The translations under genes and the position numbers were made by a program. A DNA stretch of 64,000 nucleotides from Flavobacterium taihuense. GTDB lineage: Bacteria; Bacteroidota; Bacteroidia; Flavobacteriales; Flavobacteriaceae. Shown here in pieces: positions 1-8,333 of the stretch. The number at the start of each line of letters is the position of its first letter. Position 1 is the first letter of the stretch. The stretch is from positions 1-64,000 of the forward strand of contig NZ_JAHWYN010000016.1 of the NCBI RefSeq assembly GCF_019351435.1, written 5' to 3'. The notes beneath the pieces were generated by a model that saw nothing but the letters and a program-made list of their open reading frames with translations, was not told the DNA's origin and did not search any database.

Positions 1-127
1 AATGGACGATGCCTATTCAAAATTGGGGAATTGTTTTAAACCAATTTACCCTTATATTTGATAAAAGGCTCCGATTATAAAACCGAAGCCTTGACTTTTC
101 AACTTACACACTTTATGGGACAGTGTC
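1..127 (+). mobile_element. IS256-family element, right end (truncated by window edge)
   Basis: The frame at positions 3-80 ends with residues WTMPIQNWGIVLNQF followed by a stop, which resembles the C-terminus of IS256/mutator-type transposases (typically a KWTMPI...W...F pattern). About 20 bases further on lies CAACTTACACACTTTATGGG ending in ACAGTGTC at 127, which looks like the terminal inverted repeat of such an element (IS256-type ends read GACACTGTCCCATAAAG inward). The other end is outside the window, so neither the repeat pair nor the target duplication can be confirmed. The assignment rests on remembered family features, not on a search. Confidence 0.7.
3..80 (+). CDS. IS256-family transposase, C-terminal fragment
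   Basis: Only the last 25 codons are visible, running in from the window edge and ending at TAA 78-80. The residues match the conserved tail of the DDE transposases that move IS256-family elements by a copy-out, paste-in route. Whether the rest of the gene is intact cannot be judged here. A weak hairpin (AAGGCT...AGCCTT, 65-91) follows the stop and may end transcription inside the element. Confidence 0.65.
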   Translation, partial: WTMPIQNWGIVLNQFTLIFDKRLRL

Positions 128-194
128 GATTTAAACGAGCTTGTTTTTTTATTTTATTTGATTGAAAAAATGTAATGCATTAAGAATTTCCAAT

Positions 195-1607
195 TTACTC
201 AATTCCCAACTCCAAAACACTAGCTTTCATCTCCGCTATCGCCAACTGAACATCAAATTCGGTCGTTCTCCAATTGACAAACGAAGCTCGAATCCCTTTT
301 CGGTTTTGATATACTGTTGGCGTCATAAACACTTTTCCTTTATCATTGAGATGCGTCAAAAATAAATTGACTTTTTCCTGATTGTGCTCTCCTGCCAAAG
401 TAAAACAAACATTATTGAGGCGGGTTGGTGCCAATAGTTCAAAGCTTTCATCATTAGTTATAAAGACATCCAACTGCAATGCCATTTCAACACTATTTTC
501 TACAATGTCTTGGAATCCTTTCTTTCCATACGCCAATAGTGAAAACCAAACAGGCAAAGCTTTTAATCGTCTGGAATTTTCAGGCAAGAAATTCAAATAA
601 CTAAAATTCTCCAATGGATCTCCCAAATATGGGGCATTCGAATTTTGAAACGTTTCCACCTGAAGATTTTTATGCTGCTCTTTTACCAAATAAAAAGCAC
701 TTTCGTAAGGAACATTCAACCATTTATGGCAATCTATGGTTATACTGTCCGCGTTTTCCCAACCGTTTACCAAATGTTTGTATTTTGGAGAACAAGCGGC
801 AAAACCTCCGAAAGCGGCATCAATATGCCACCAAAAATTGTATTTTTCTTTGAGCTTTGTGATTGCAACGAAATCATCAAAATCAGCCGTATTTACAGTT
901 CCAGCACTTGATATTAGAATAAAAGGCTGACCGTTTAAACTTTTTATATTTTGCTCCAAAACGGTTATATCAATGGCTTCCCGATTTCCTTCAACTGTTT
1001 TTATTTTGGTAAAATTCTGACTGCCAATTCCCAACATTGCCAAACATTTTACCGAAGATGAATGTGGCGTAGCCGAAAGAATATTTAGAGGAGCAGTAAT
1101 TCCATTTTTTGCAAAATCATGACCCAATTGTTTTCCAAACCATTGTCTAGCCACCGCCAAGCTTGTAAAATTTGACATTGTAGCGCCTGTCACAAATCCG
1201 CCTAAAAATGATTTTGGCAAATCCAATAATTGCAACAATAAGTTAATGCTTTCCATTTCAATCAAAGCAGAAACACCTCCTTGTGCTTTTGTGGCTTGCG
1301 CATTTGGATCATAAATCGTCGTCAGCCAATCACCAACGATAGAAGCTGGTGTCGCTCCTCCAGTAACAAAACCCCAATATCTAGGGCCTGCCTGAGAAAC
1401 CATCAAAGAAGCCAAACGTTGATTAAACTCTTCCAAGGCTGATAATGCTCCCAAACCAGAATCGTTTAGATTCCTATTGGTCGTTATTGTATTTTGGGTT
1501 GAAGTCGGAACATCATTAATACTATTCAGAAAATCAATTCCTTGTTGTTTTACTTTTTCCAGAATGATTTCAATGTCTTTTACATCTTGTTGGAGGGTGG
1601 GATTCAT
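195..1607 (-). CDS. Pyridoxal-phosphate-dependent amino acid decarboxylase (group II family)
   Basis: 470 residues, the usual length for group II PLP decarboxylases (aromatic amino acid, glutamate, diaminobutyrate types). Visible fold-type I landmarks: SSAGTVNT near 233, HIDAAFGG at 261-268 with the PLP-ring Asp263, and DCHKWLN at 292-298 with the Schiff-base Lys295. The N-terminal half contains PRYWGFVTGG, similar to the substrate loop of bacterial tyrosine/aromatic-type decarboxylases. The substrate cannot be read from the sequence. It lies between the IS256-like end and metF, separated from metF by a terminator hairpin, so it is probably its own transcription unit. CO2 release from an amino acid in the cytoplasm is the expected reaction. 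Confidence 0.85.
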   Translation of the reverse strand: MNPTLQQDVKDIEIILEKVKQQGIDFLNSINDVPTSTQNTITTNRNLNDSGLGALSALEEFNQRLASLMVSQAGPRYWGFVTGGATPASIVGDWLTTIYDPNAQATKAQGGVSALIEMESINLLLQLLDLPKSFLGGFVTGATMSNFTSLAVARQWFGKQLGHDFAKNGITAPLNILSATPHSSSVKCLAMLGIGSQNFTKIKTVEGNREAIDITVLEQNIKSLNGQPFILISSAGTVNTADFDDFVAITKLKEKYNFWWHIDAAFGGFAACSPKYKHLVNGWENADSITIDCHKWLNVPYESAFYLVKEQHKNLQVETFQNSNAPYLGDPLENFSYLNFLPENSRRLKALPVWFSLLAYGKKGFQDIVENSVEMALQLDVFITNDESFELLAPTRLNNVCFTLAGEHNQEKVNLFLTHLNDKGKVFMTPTVYQNRKGIRASFVNWRTTEFDVQLAIAEMKASVLELGIE

Positions 1608-1621
1608 TTGATTATTGTTGT

Positions 1622-1661
1622 AAAAAAATACTCGATTAGTTAAAAATAACCAATCGAGTAA
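1622..1661 (-). terminator. Intrinsic terminator downstream of metF
   Basis: On the minus strand ACTCGATTGGTT, a short loop, then AACTAATCGAGT forms a stem followed by ATTTTTTTA. It lies just past the metF stop and ends the metH-metF gene group before the decarboxylase gene. Confidence 0.7.
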
Positions 1662-1691
1662 TTCAAATTGAAATTAATAATAACTTTTTAT

Positions 1692-2648
1692 TTAAAAAAC
1701 CTGACTCGCTATTTGTCGAATATTTTCTGATTTTCCCATAGAATAATAATGCAACACAGGAACTCCAGCAGCTTTCAATTCAATTGATTGTTGGATAGCC
1801 CACTCGATACCTACTTGGCGTATTTCGGCATTGTTCTTGCATTTATCAACTGCACTTATTAAATCTTCCGGTAAATCGATACGGAAAATCTGAGGTAAAA
1901 CTTGTAAATGTCTTTGCACTGCAATCGGTTTTATTCCCGGAATAATAGGAACGGAAATTCCCATTTCACGTGCTTTGGCAACAAACTCAAAATATTTGGC
2001 ATTGTCAAAAAACATTTGAGTTACAACATAATCGGCTCCGGCATCTACTTTTTCTTTTAGTCTTTTTAAATCTGATATTAAAGAAGGTGATTCTAAGTGT
2101 TTCTCTGGATAACCGGCCACACCAATACAAAAATCAGCTTTGTTGTCGATGTCCATTACATCGTGTAAATACTTTCCGTTATTCAATTGATAAATTTGAC
2201 TTACTAAGTCGGATGCATAATTATTTCCCCCTTCTTTGGCTACAAACGACTGTTCGTCTTTCATGGCATCACCACGAAGCGCCATAACATTGTCAATTCC
2301 TAAATAATGACAATCGACCAATAAATATTCCGTTTCCTCTTTGGTGAAACCGCCACAGAGCACGTGAGGAACCGTATCCACATTATATTTGTGTTTAATA
2401 GAAGCGCAAATCCCCAAGGTTCCAGGACGCATTCTAGTCAGTTTTTTTTCCAATAAACCATTGCCTTTATCCACATAAATATACTCCTCACGTGAAGTCG
2501 TTACATCTATAAATGGCGGTTTGAACTCCATCAACGGATCGATATTATCGTATAATTCCTGAATGCTTTTGCCTTTTTGCGGTGGAATAATTTCGAAAGA
2601 GAATAACGTTTCTCCTTTGGCATTTTCTATATGTTGTGTTACTTTCAT
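1692..2648 (-). CDS. metF: 5,10-methylenetetrahydrofolate reductase
   Basis: Reduces 5,10-methylene-THF to 5-methyl-THF, the methyl donor used by MetH. 318 residues, normal for bacterial FAD-dependent MetF. Family motifs: FSFEIIPP at the start (first barrel strand with the active-site Glu), FIDVTTSRE, NVMALRGD and VTQMFFD. It is last in a minus-strand series with both metH parts upstream, so substrate and product enzymes are adjacent. The start Met is preceded by a short GTTGATGG word repeat. Regulation probably comes from the SAM-I riboswitch far upstream, if the group is one transcript; the intervening spacers make that uncertain. Confidence 0.95.
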   Translation of the reverse strand: MKVTQHIENAKGETLFSFEIIPPQKGKSIQELYDNIDPLMEFKPPFIDVTTSREEYIYVDKGNGLLEKKLTRMRPGTLGICASIKHKYNVDTVPHVLCGGFTKEETEYLLVDCHYLGIDNVMALRGDAMKDEQSFVAKEGGNNYASDLVSQIYQLNNGKYLHDVMDIDNKADFCIGVAGYPEKHLESPSLISDLKRLKEKVDAGADYVVTQMFFDNAKYFEFVAKAREMGISVPIIPGIKPIAVQRHLQVLPQIFRIDLPEDLISAVDKCKNNAEIRQVGIEWAIQQSIELKAAGVPVLHYYSMGKSENIRQIASQVF

Positions 2649-2649
2649 T

Positions 2650-2705
2650 TTTTTATAGTTGAAAGTTGATGGTTGATGGTTGATGGTTGAAAGCCAGTAA
2701 CTATA
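2650..2705. repeat. Short direct word repeat, GTTGATG(G)
   Basis: The spacer between metF and the four-helix-bundle gene reads GTTGAAAGTTGATGG followed by further GTTGATGG units (about four). Related words occur at 3075-3165 and 14325-14460. Such word-like spacers recur around S23-type genes in Flavobacterium; their role is unknown. Confidence 0.6.
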
Positions 2706-2713
2706 TCCATTAA

Positions 2714-3070
2714 CTAAATTTTATTTTTATAATAGTTTATAAACCCGTTTAAAAGTTTTTTACAAATTTGAATCTGTCCAAAAGCAATATTAAAATTGTT
2801 TTCATCAATATATTTTTGATCAAAAGCTAAATAGTATTGTGTTTCTAATTCATATAATGATCCTCTTGAAATATGAAGAAAGTTTATAGTGTCTTTAGAC
2901 GTTTGCCTTCCACAGCCTTCTGCTGTATTTGAAGGTATAGAAACTGCAGCTCTTCGCATTTGATTAGTCAAACCAAATAATTCTTCTTTTGGAAATAATT
3001 TGGATGAATCATATAACAGATTCACCAATTTTCTAGCTTCTATCCAAACCTCTAATTTACTGTATTCCAT
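2714..3070 (-). CDS. Four-helix bundle protein (S23 / rRNA intervening-sequence protein family)
   Basis: 118 residues with the family core RRAAVSIPSNTAEGCGR (about 42-58) and the N-terminal pattern KLEVWIEARKLVNLLYD. Proteins of this family were first seen inside 23S rRNA intervening sequences and form a pentameric-type four-helix barrel; relatives are the Avd accessory proteins of diversity-generating retroelements. No retroelement or variable repeat is seen here, so the role is unknown. The gene sits alone between metF and metH, flanked on both sides by GTTG-rich word repeats, which suggests that gene plus flanks came in as a unit. Confidence 0.85.
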   Translation of the reverse strand: MEYSKLEVWIEARKLVNLLYDSSKLFPKEELFGLTNQMRRAAVSIPSNTAEGCGRQTSKDTINFLHISRGSLYELETQYYLAFDQKYIDENNFNIAFGQIQICKKLLNGFINYYKNKI

Positions 3071-3074
3071 TTTT

Positions 3075-3165
3075 TTTTATTTAGTTGTTGGATGGTAGTT
3101 ATTTGTTAATGAAATGTATTAGCTTATTAGAAAATCCAACAACCATCAACAAACAACTAAAACCT
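3075..3165. repeat. Imperfect inverted repeat flanking the S23-type gene
   Basis: TTTAGTTGTTGGATGGTAG and, about 40 bases on, CCAACAACCATCAACAAACA followed by ACTAAA, are roughly complementary. It fills the gap between the S23-type gene and metH and resembles the pair at 14325-14460. Confidence 0.55.
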
Positions 3166-5845
3166 AATCTGCAATATTTGGATTCAGCCATTTCATGGCA
3201 ACATCGGTTGAAACGCTTCTTCGTTTGGCGTAATCAATAACTTGGTCTTCTTTTATTTTTCCAAGACCAAAATACTTACTTTCTGGATTTCCAAAATAGT
3301 ATCCCGAAACCGAAGAAGCCGGCCACATTGCCATACTTTCGGTCAAGATCACTCCAATTGCTGCCTCTACGTTCAACAGTTTCCAAATTGTTGGTTTTTC
3401 TAAGTGATCTGGGCAAGCAGGATAACCCGGTGCTGGACGAATTCCTTTATAATCTTCTTCAATAAGTGCCTGTTTACTCAAAACCTCATCGGCTGCATAA
3501 CCCCAGATTTCTTTACGGATTTTTTCGTGTAAATATTCGGCGAATGCTTCTGCAAAACGATCCGCCAAAGCTTTGACCATAATCGAATTGTAATCGTCCA
3601 AATCCTTCTCGAATTCAGCCGCCCATTCGTCAACGCCAAAACCGGTGGTAACGCAAAATGCTCCCATATAATCCACTTTTCCGCTCTCTTTTGGAGCAAT
3701 AAAATCAGCTAAAGCGATATTTGGAGCTCCTTTTGTTTTTTGTGACTGCTGACGCAAAGTCAAGAATGTTTGCAATGGTTTTCCTTTTTCATCAGTCAAT
3801 TCAATATCATCATCGTTGACTTGGTTGGCAGGGAAAATTCCGTAGATTCCTTTGGCTTGTAATTTTTTCTCTTTCAAAATCACTTCCAACATTGCCTGAG
3901 CATCCGCAAAAACAGAAGTGGCTTGTTCACCCACAACTTCATCCGTCAAAATCGCCGGATATTTTCCGAACAATTCCCAAGTCCTAAAAAACGGAGTCCA
4001 ATCGATATACGGAACTAATACATCCAAATCCACTTCAACAATTTGCTCGCCAATAACTTTTGGTTTTACAGGTTCGAAATGTCTCCAATCCAATTGTAAT
4101 TTATTTTTACGGGCTTGTTCAATGGTCAAGAAATTCTTGTCACGCGAACGGTTCAAGAATGTTTCTCTAAACGCATCGTATTCGGCACGAATATCGCTTG
4201 CATAAATTTTTCTGTTGTGATCCAATAAGTTTCCTGCAACAGTTACAGCTCTCGACGCATCGTTTACGTGAATCACCGTTTGTCTGTATTGAGGAGCAAT
4301 TTTCACGGCAGTATGCGCGCGCGAAGTCGTTGCACCACCAATCATAACCGGAATTTTAATGTCTCTTTTATCCAATTCTTTGGCGAGATACACCATTTCG
4401 TCCAATGACGGCGTGATTAATCCGCTCAATCCAATAATGTCTACGTTGTGTTCGATAGCTGCGGCAATAATTTTTTCAGGAGGCACCATAACGCCTAAAT
4501 CTACGATCTCATAATTATTACACGCCAATACCACCGAAACAATATTTTTACCAATATCGTGTACGTCTCCTTTTACGGTTGCCATCAAGATTTTTCCGTT
4601 TCCTGATTTGTCGCCTACCTGTTTAGCCGCTTCAATAAACGGCAATAAATACGCCACCGCTTTTTTCATCACACGAGCCGATTTTACCACCTGTGGCAAA
4701 AACATTTTACCGCTACCAAACAAATCTCCCACAACATTCATTCCTGTCATCAAATTGATTTCGATAACTTCGATAGGTTTTGCGGCGGCTTGACGAGCCT
4801 CTTCAACATCAATTTCAATAAAAGCATCCACTCCTTTTACCAAAGAATGCGTGATTCTTTCCTGAACTGTTCCCGAACGCCATTCCTGTATAGCAACTTC
4901 ATTGCTTTTGGCATCGCCTTTTACATTTTCGGCAAAATCCAATAAACGTTCTGTTGCATCGTCGCGTCTGTCTAGAATTACATCCTCTACATGTTCCAAC
5001 AAATCTTTTGGAATCTCATCGTAAATCGATAACATCTCAGGATTTACAATTCCCATTGTCATTCCGTTTTGAATCGCGTGATACAAGAAAACCGAGTGCA
5101 TCGCTTCTCTCACCGTGTCATTTCCTCTAAACGAAAACGAAACGTTACTCACCCCACCACTAATGTGCGCGTGCGGTAAATTTTCTCGAACCCATTTGGT
5201 TCCCCTAAAGAAATCCAAAGCATTCAAGCGGTGTTCCTCCATACCAGTCGCTACGGGAAATATATTCAAATCGAAGATGATATCTTGTGGTGGAAAATGC
5301 ACTTTATTAACCAAAATATCATACGAACGTTGGCAAATTTCGATTCTACGATCGTAATTATCGGCTTGTCCCACCTCATCAAAAGCCATTACAATCACAG
5401 CAGCGCCGTAACGCTTGATTAAATTGGCATGGTGAATGAATCGTTCTTCTCCTTCTTTTAACGAAATCGAGTTTACCACACATTTTCCCTGCACGACTTT
5501 CAAACCAGCCTCAATGATTTCCCATTTCGAACTGTCAATCATAATGGGCACACGAGAAATATCTGGCTCGGCAGCAATCAAATTCAGGAATTTGGTCATT
5601 GCATAAACACCGTCTAGCATTCCCTCATCCATATTGATATCGATGATTTGCGCGCCTCCTACTACCTGTTGTCTAGCAATATCAAGTGCTTCCTCATATT
5701 TTTCCTCCTTGATCAATCGAAGGAACTTTCTTGAACCTGTCACATTGGTTCGCTCCCCTACATTCACAAATACGCTGTCTGGTGTAATGATCAAAGGTTC
5801 CAATCCCGATAATACAAGGTTTCTTCTATGTTTATTGTGTCCCAT
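3164..5845 (-). CDS. metH: Methionine synthase, cobalamin-dependent: pterin, B12 and reactivation domains
   Basis: 893 residues, corresponding to E. coli MetH without its homocysteine domain. Order: pterin-binding barrel at about 15-290 (NVGERTNVTGSRKF, VNSISLKEGEE); cap and B12-binding region at about 300-570 with GDVHDIGKN, where His429 would be the lower cobalt ligand, then GLSGLITPS and IGGATTSR; AdoMet-dependent reactivation domain at about 590-893 with RPAPGYPACPDH. It transfers methyl from 5-methyl-THF to homocysteine with the separate homocysteine-domain protein encoded at 6740-7741. The gene is complete, so the split is a stable architecture, not a frameshift. Confidence 0.95.
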   Translation of the reverse strand: MGHNKHRRNLVLSGLEPLIITPDSVFVNVGERTNVTGSRKFLRLIKEEKYEEALDIARQQVVGGAQIIDINMDEGMLDGVYAMTKFLNLIAAEPDISRVPIMIDSSKWEIIEAGLKVVQGKCVVNSISLKEGEERFIHHANLIKRYGAAVIVMAFDEVGQADNYDRRIEICQRSYDILVNKVHFPPQDIIFDLNIFPVATGMEEHRLNALDFFRGTKWVRENLPHAHISGGVSNVSFSFRGNDTVREAMHSVFLYHAIQNGMTMGIVNPEMLSIYDEIPKDLLEHVEDVILDRRDDATERLLDFAENVKGDAKSNEVAIQEWRSGTVQERITHSLVKGVDAFIEIDVEEARQAAAKPIEVIEINLMTGMNVVGDLFGSGKMFLPQVVKSARVMKKAVAYLLPFIEAAKQVGDKSGNGKILMATVKGDVHDIGKNIVSVVLACNNYEIVDLGVMVPPEKIIAAAIEHNVDIIGLSGLITPSLDEMVYLAKELDKRDIKIPVMIGGATTSRAHTAVKIAPQYRQTVIHVNDASRAVTVAGNLLDHNRKIYASDIRAEYDAFRETFLNRSRDKNFLTIEQARKNKLQLDWRHFEPVKPKVIGEQIVEVDLDVLVPYIDWTPFFRTWELFGKYPAILTDEVVGEQATSVFADAQAMLEVILKEKKLQAKGIYGIFPANQVNDDDIELTDEKGKPLQTFLTLRQQSQKTKGAPNIALADFIAPKESGKVDYMGAFCVTTGFGVDEWAAEFEKDLDDYNSIMVKALADRFAEAFAEYLHEKIRKEIWGYAADEVLSKQALIEEDYKGIRPAPGYPACPDHLEKPTIWKLLNVEAAIGVILTESMAMWPASSVSGYYFGNPESKYFGLGKIKEDQVIDYAKRRSVSTDVAMKWLNPNIAD

Positions 5846-6176
5846 TTTTTTATTTTGAGTTACTAAGTTTCTAAGTAGCTTAGATTCTAAGTTTTTATTA
5901 TTTTGTCTACGGTCTAAAAAACTGTAGGTATATTTTATTTAATTTCAACTTTATTTGGGCGTGTCCACAAGGGTCGGGCTATTCGTTTCAAGTCCTCGAT
6001 CAATTCCATTATCACTCTATTGATCTCTGGGCTTTCCTCTGCTATCCCTCACGCGACATTCTGCAAAAAATTAAGTTTTAGTTTCATCCAAAACCTTTAT
6101 TTGATTCTCTTTGTGGGCACGGATTGCAAATCCGCGCTATCGGACGCTATCGGACTCACGCTAGTAGAGAAAATAT
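5846..6176. other. Intergenic stretch without a gene; small repeats
   Basis: 331 bases. The part next to metH has word repeats (GAGTTACTAAGTTTCTAAG). The centre is richer in G and C than the neighbourhood. Near the end are a palindrome CGGATTGCAAATCCG (6120-6134) and two perfect tandem copies of CGCTATCGGA (6135-6154). No coding sequence or RNA gene was recognised. Confidence 0.6.
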
Positions 6177-6668
6177 CTATTCTAAACTATTAATAAATCT
6201 GGATAAATTTTCCGTTTGAAGTAATTGAAACTCCGTTAAATCAAAAAAATCGTCCATTTGTTTTGCTTCCTTAAGTCTATGTCTTGCAATTTCATAATTA
6301 GGAATAGATAATCTTCTAAATAACTCAGTCCAAGATTTCAAATTTGTTTCTTTTTCAAAATTTCCTTGACAATGAATAGAATCAATTACTACAAAATCTG
6401 TAAAAAACAATATCACATTTTCTTTTAAAACTTGCTCTAAAGACCTAGAACTTAAAGACCATCCATCAAAGGTGTTTTTAATTCGTTCGAATCCTTCTCC
6501 TTTCTTAACAAGCATAAAAAAATCGTGCGACTTAATTCTTATTGAATTTTCTCTATTGATTTTATCATACCAAACTACATTAAGCTCTTTATAATTATAA
6601 TTTTCGCTAGTAACATCACATTGAAAAAGAGTTTCTTCAATCCATTTTGGAATACCTGTGTTTTTCAT
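6177..6668 (-). CDS. Hypothetical protein between the two metH genes
   Basis: 163 residues, not recognised. It has no signal peptide or membrane segment and is mixed charged and aromatic (for example SSRSLEQVLKENVILFFTDFVVIDS), so a soluble cytoplasmic protein is likely. It has the same direction as the metH parts, 71 bases from metH-N and over 300 from metH-C, and is more AT-rich than either, which suggests a later insertion. No enzymatic motif is visible and no link to methionine synthesis can be claimed beyond position. Confidence 0.6.
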   Translation of the reverse strand: MKNTGIPKWIEETLFQCDVTSENYNYKELNVVWYDKINRENSIRIKSHDFFMLVKKGEGFERIKNTFDGWSLSSRSLEQVLKENVILFFTDFVVIDSIHCQGNFEKETNLKSWTELFRRLSIPNYEIARHRLKEAKQMDDFFDLTEFQLLQTENLSRFINSLE

Positions 6669-6739
6669 AAATTGTTTTTAAAAAAATTACTTCCCTAACA
6701 ATACGAATTTGTAAACTCTACACATTTTCAAATTATTAA

Positions 6740-7741
6740 TTACATCACCGCCGTCGAAACTCTCGGCTTATAATCTTTCGCTATATCAGCAATCAACTTA
6801 ATATGATTTGGAGTTGTTCCGCAACAGCCTCCTATGATGTTGATTAAATTATCGTCTAAATAACTTTTAATTTGTGCTTGCATTTCCTCTGGTGTTTCAT
6901 CGTATTCTCCAAAGGCGTTTGGCAATCCAGCATTGGGATGCGCCGAAACGTTGAAAGAGGTGTTATGCGACAAGGTTTGCAAATACGGTTTCAATAAATC
7001 GGCACCAAGGGCGCAATTGAATCCTACGCTCAACAACGGTATATGCGATACCGAAACCAAAAAGGCTTCCACCGTCTGTCCCGAAAGTGTTCTTCCCGAA
7101 GCATCCGTTATTGTTCCGGAAACCATAATTGGAATATCAATATGGCGTTCTTCTTTTACTTCTTCAATTGCAAAAAGTGCCGCTTTGGCATTTAGAGTAT
7201 CAAAAATAGTTTCTACCAATAACAAATCGCAACCGCCGTCTAGTAAGGCTTCTACTTGTTGTTTGTAGGCAATTCGCAAATCATCAAAAGTTACCGCTCT
7301 GTATCCCGGATCGTTCACGTCTGGTGACATACTCGCCGTACGGTTTGTCGGGCCTATTGAACCGGCAACAAAACGAGGTTGATTTGGATTTTTGGCGGTG
7401 AATTCGTCAGCTACTTCACGGGCTAGTTTGGCCGATTCGTAGTTCAATTCATAAACGTATTCTTCCAGATGATAATCCGCCATTCCGATGGTGGTTCCTG
7501 AAAAAGTGTTGGTTTCCACAATATCGGCTCCAGCTTCAAAATAAGCGGCGTGCACTGCTTTGATGGCTTGTGGTTGCGTCAAGGACAATAAATCGTTGTT
7601 TCCTTTTAGCGGATGTGGAAAATCTTTGAATCGATCGCCACGAAAATCTTCTTCGGAGAAATTATAACGTTGCAGCATGGTTCCCATTGCTCCGTCGAGC
7701 ACGAGTATTCTCTTTTTTATTTCTTCTTGAATTGTTGACAT
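6740..7741 (-). CDS. metH: Methionine synthase, homocysteine-binding domain protein
   Basis: 333 residues equal to the first domain of full-length MetH: a zinc-dependent homocysteine S-methyltransferase barrel. The expected zinc ligands are present: Cys243 in GFNCALGAD and Cys306/Cys307 in GGCCGTTPNH. ILVLDGAMGTMLQ at the start is the usual opening strand. It must work with the separate protein encoded at 3164-5845, as in other Bacteroidota with a two-gene metH. The start at 7741 follows an A/T-rich stretch. A SAM-I riboswitch lies about 290 bases upstream, which makes this the riboswitch-controlled first gene. Confidence 0.93.
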   Translation of the reverse strand: MSTIQEEIKKRILVLDGAMGTMLQRYNFSEEDFRGDRFKDFPHPLKGNNDLLSLTQPQAIKAVHAAYFEAGADIVETNTFSGTTIGMADYHLEEYVYELNYESAKLAREVADEFTAKNPNQPRFVAGSIGPTNRTASMSPDVNDPGYRAVTFDDLRIAYKQQVEALLDGGCDLLLVETIFDTLNAKAALFAIEEVKEERHIDIPIMVSGTITDASGRTLSGQTVEAFLVSVSHIPLLSVGFNCALGADLLKPYLQTLSHNTSFNVSAHPNAGLPNAFGEYDETPEEMQAQIKSYLDDNLINIIGGCCGTTPNHIKLIADIAKDYKPRVSTAVM

Positions 7742-8030
7742 AACTTATTTTAAACCGCTAAGTCGCGAGGGCGCAAAGCTTTATTATTATTTCCAAAAAA
7801 TCACTATTTTAACTCTTTAGCCCCGATTACTTCACTTAATTTCTATTTTCATAGGAGTTCAGTGAACTTCGTTTGCAGTGAAAATCCTTTTTGTTTTTTC
7901 TTTAAAAACAAAAAGATTGCAACGGAAAGCGGGAACGTTGACTGCAAAAAATGCGCCAATCATTCGCTCTAAAAAAATTATCGAAATGTTGTCAGGAAAA
8001 GGTTTGAAAAATACAGGGATGTATTCTTGT
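7742..8030. other. Long untranslated leader between riboswitch and metH
   Basis: No gene seen. Most of it is a copy of the dispersed repeat element (7818-7934). Between it and the riboswitch is only a weak hairpin (AATACA...TGTATT, about 8010-8025) and no clear terminator with a U-run, so how the riboswitch would switch expression is not evident. Confidence 0.6.
7818..7934 (+). repeat. Dispersed hairpin element, copy 1 (TAGCCC..GAT - hairpin - GGAtAGC.GGA)
   Basis: Begins TAGCCCCGAT, ends ACGGAAAGCGGGA; the inner hairpin is CTTTTTGTTTTT/AAAAACAAAAAG. The ends can pair through CCCG/CGGG. This copy is longer than copy 2, with about 50 extra bases on the left side. It lies between the SAM-I riboswitch and the metH start, in antisense orientation to the gene. 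Confidence 0.7.
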
Positions 8031-8134
8031 GTTATCTATCCGCGCAATGCGTGGTAGAATGTAGCACCTTTCTCGTAAGGACGGGAGGTTGCTAAGGTTT
8101 CATCGGGTCTTTTCCCTCCGCCTTTCGTGATAAC
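8031..8134 (-). ncRNA. SAM-I (S-box) riboswitch upstream of metH
   Basis: Read on the minus strand: P1 closed by GTTATC...GATAAC, then GGCGGAGGGA, GACCCGATGAAACC, TTAGCAACC and AAGGTGCTAC in the spacing of the SAM-I consensus (kink-turn, P2, P3 and J3/4 core). High SAM should lower expression of the genes downstream. A 72-codon ORF reading through it is not a gene. Confidence 0.9.
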
Positions 8135-8265
8135 TTTCAATAAAAATAGGAACGGCGCAAAGTTATGAAATAGCCTTGCCACTTGCAAGTATTTTTTTTT
8201 AAGATTCTTAGAGGCTAAGTTATTAAGCCAAATTTGTGAATCTTTTATACTCAATAACGATAAAT

Positions 8266-8301
8266 AAAAAGCTCAAACCGTATTACAAGTTTGAGCTTTT
8301 A
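8266..8301 (-). terminator. Intrinsic terminator after the ferredoxin reductase-like gene
   Basis: AAAGCTCAAAC / GTTTGAGCTTT stem with T-run on the minus strand, just past the stop at 8334. It separates the sulfate group from the riboswitch-controlled met group. Confidence 0.75.
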
Positions 8302-8333
8302 TAAAAATCTTAGTTTCTTAGTAACTCAGCAAC

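Noticed and set aside
2714..3070. Diversity-generating retroelement around the S23/Avd-like gene
   Set aside because: No reverse transcriptase and no template/variable repeat pair nearby.
3164..7741. metH as one gene broken by a frameshift
   Set aside because: Both halves have own starts and stops, are complete at domain borders and are nearly 900 bases apart with another ORF between.
8036..8254. 72-codon minus-strand ORF upstream of metH
   Set aside because: It reads through the SAM-I riboswitch; the conserved bases belong to the RNA.
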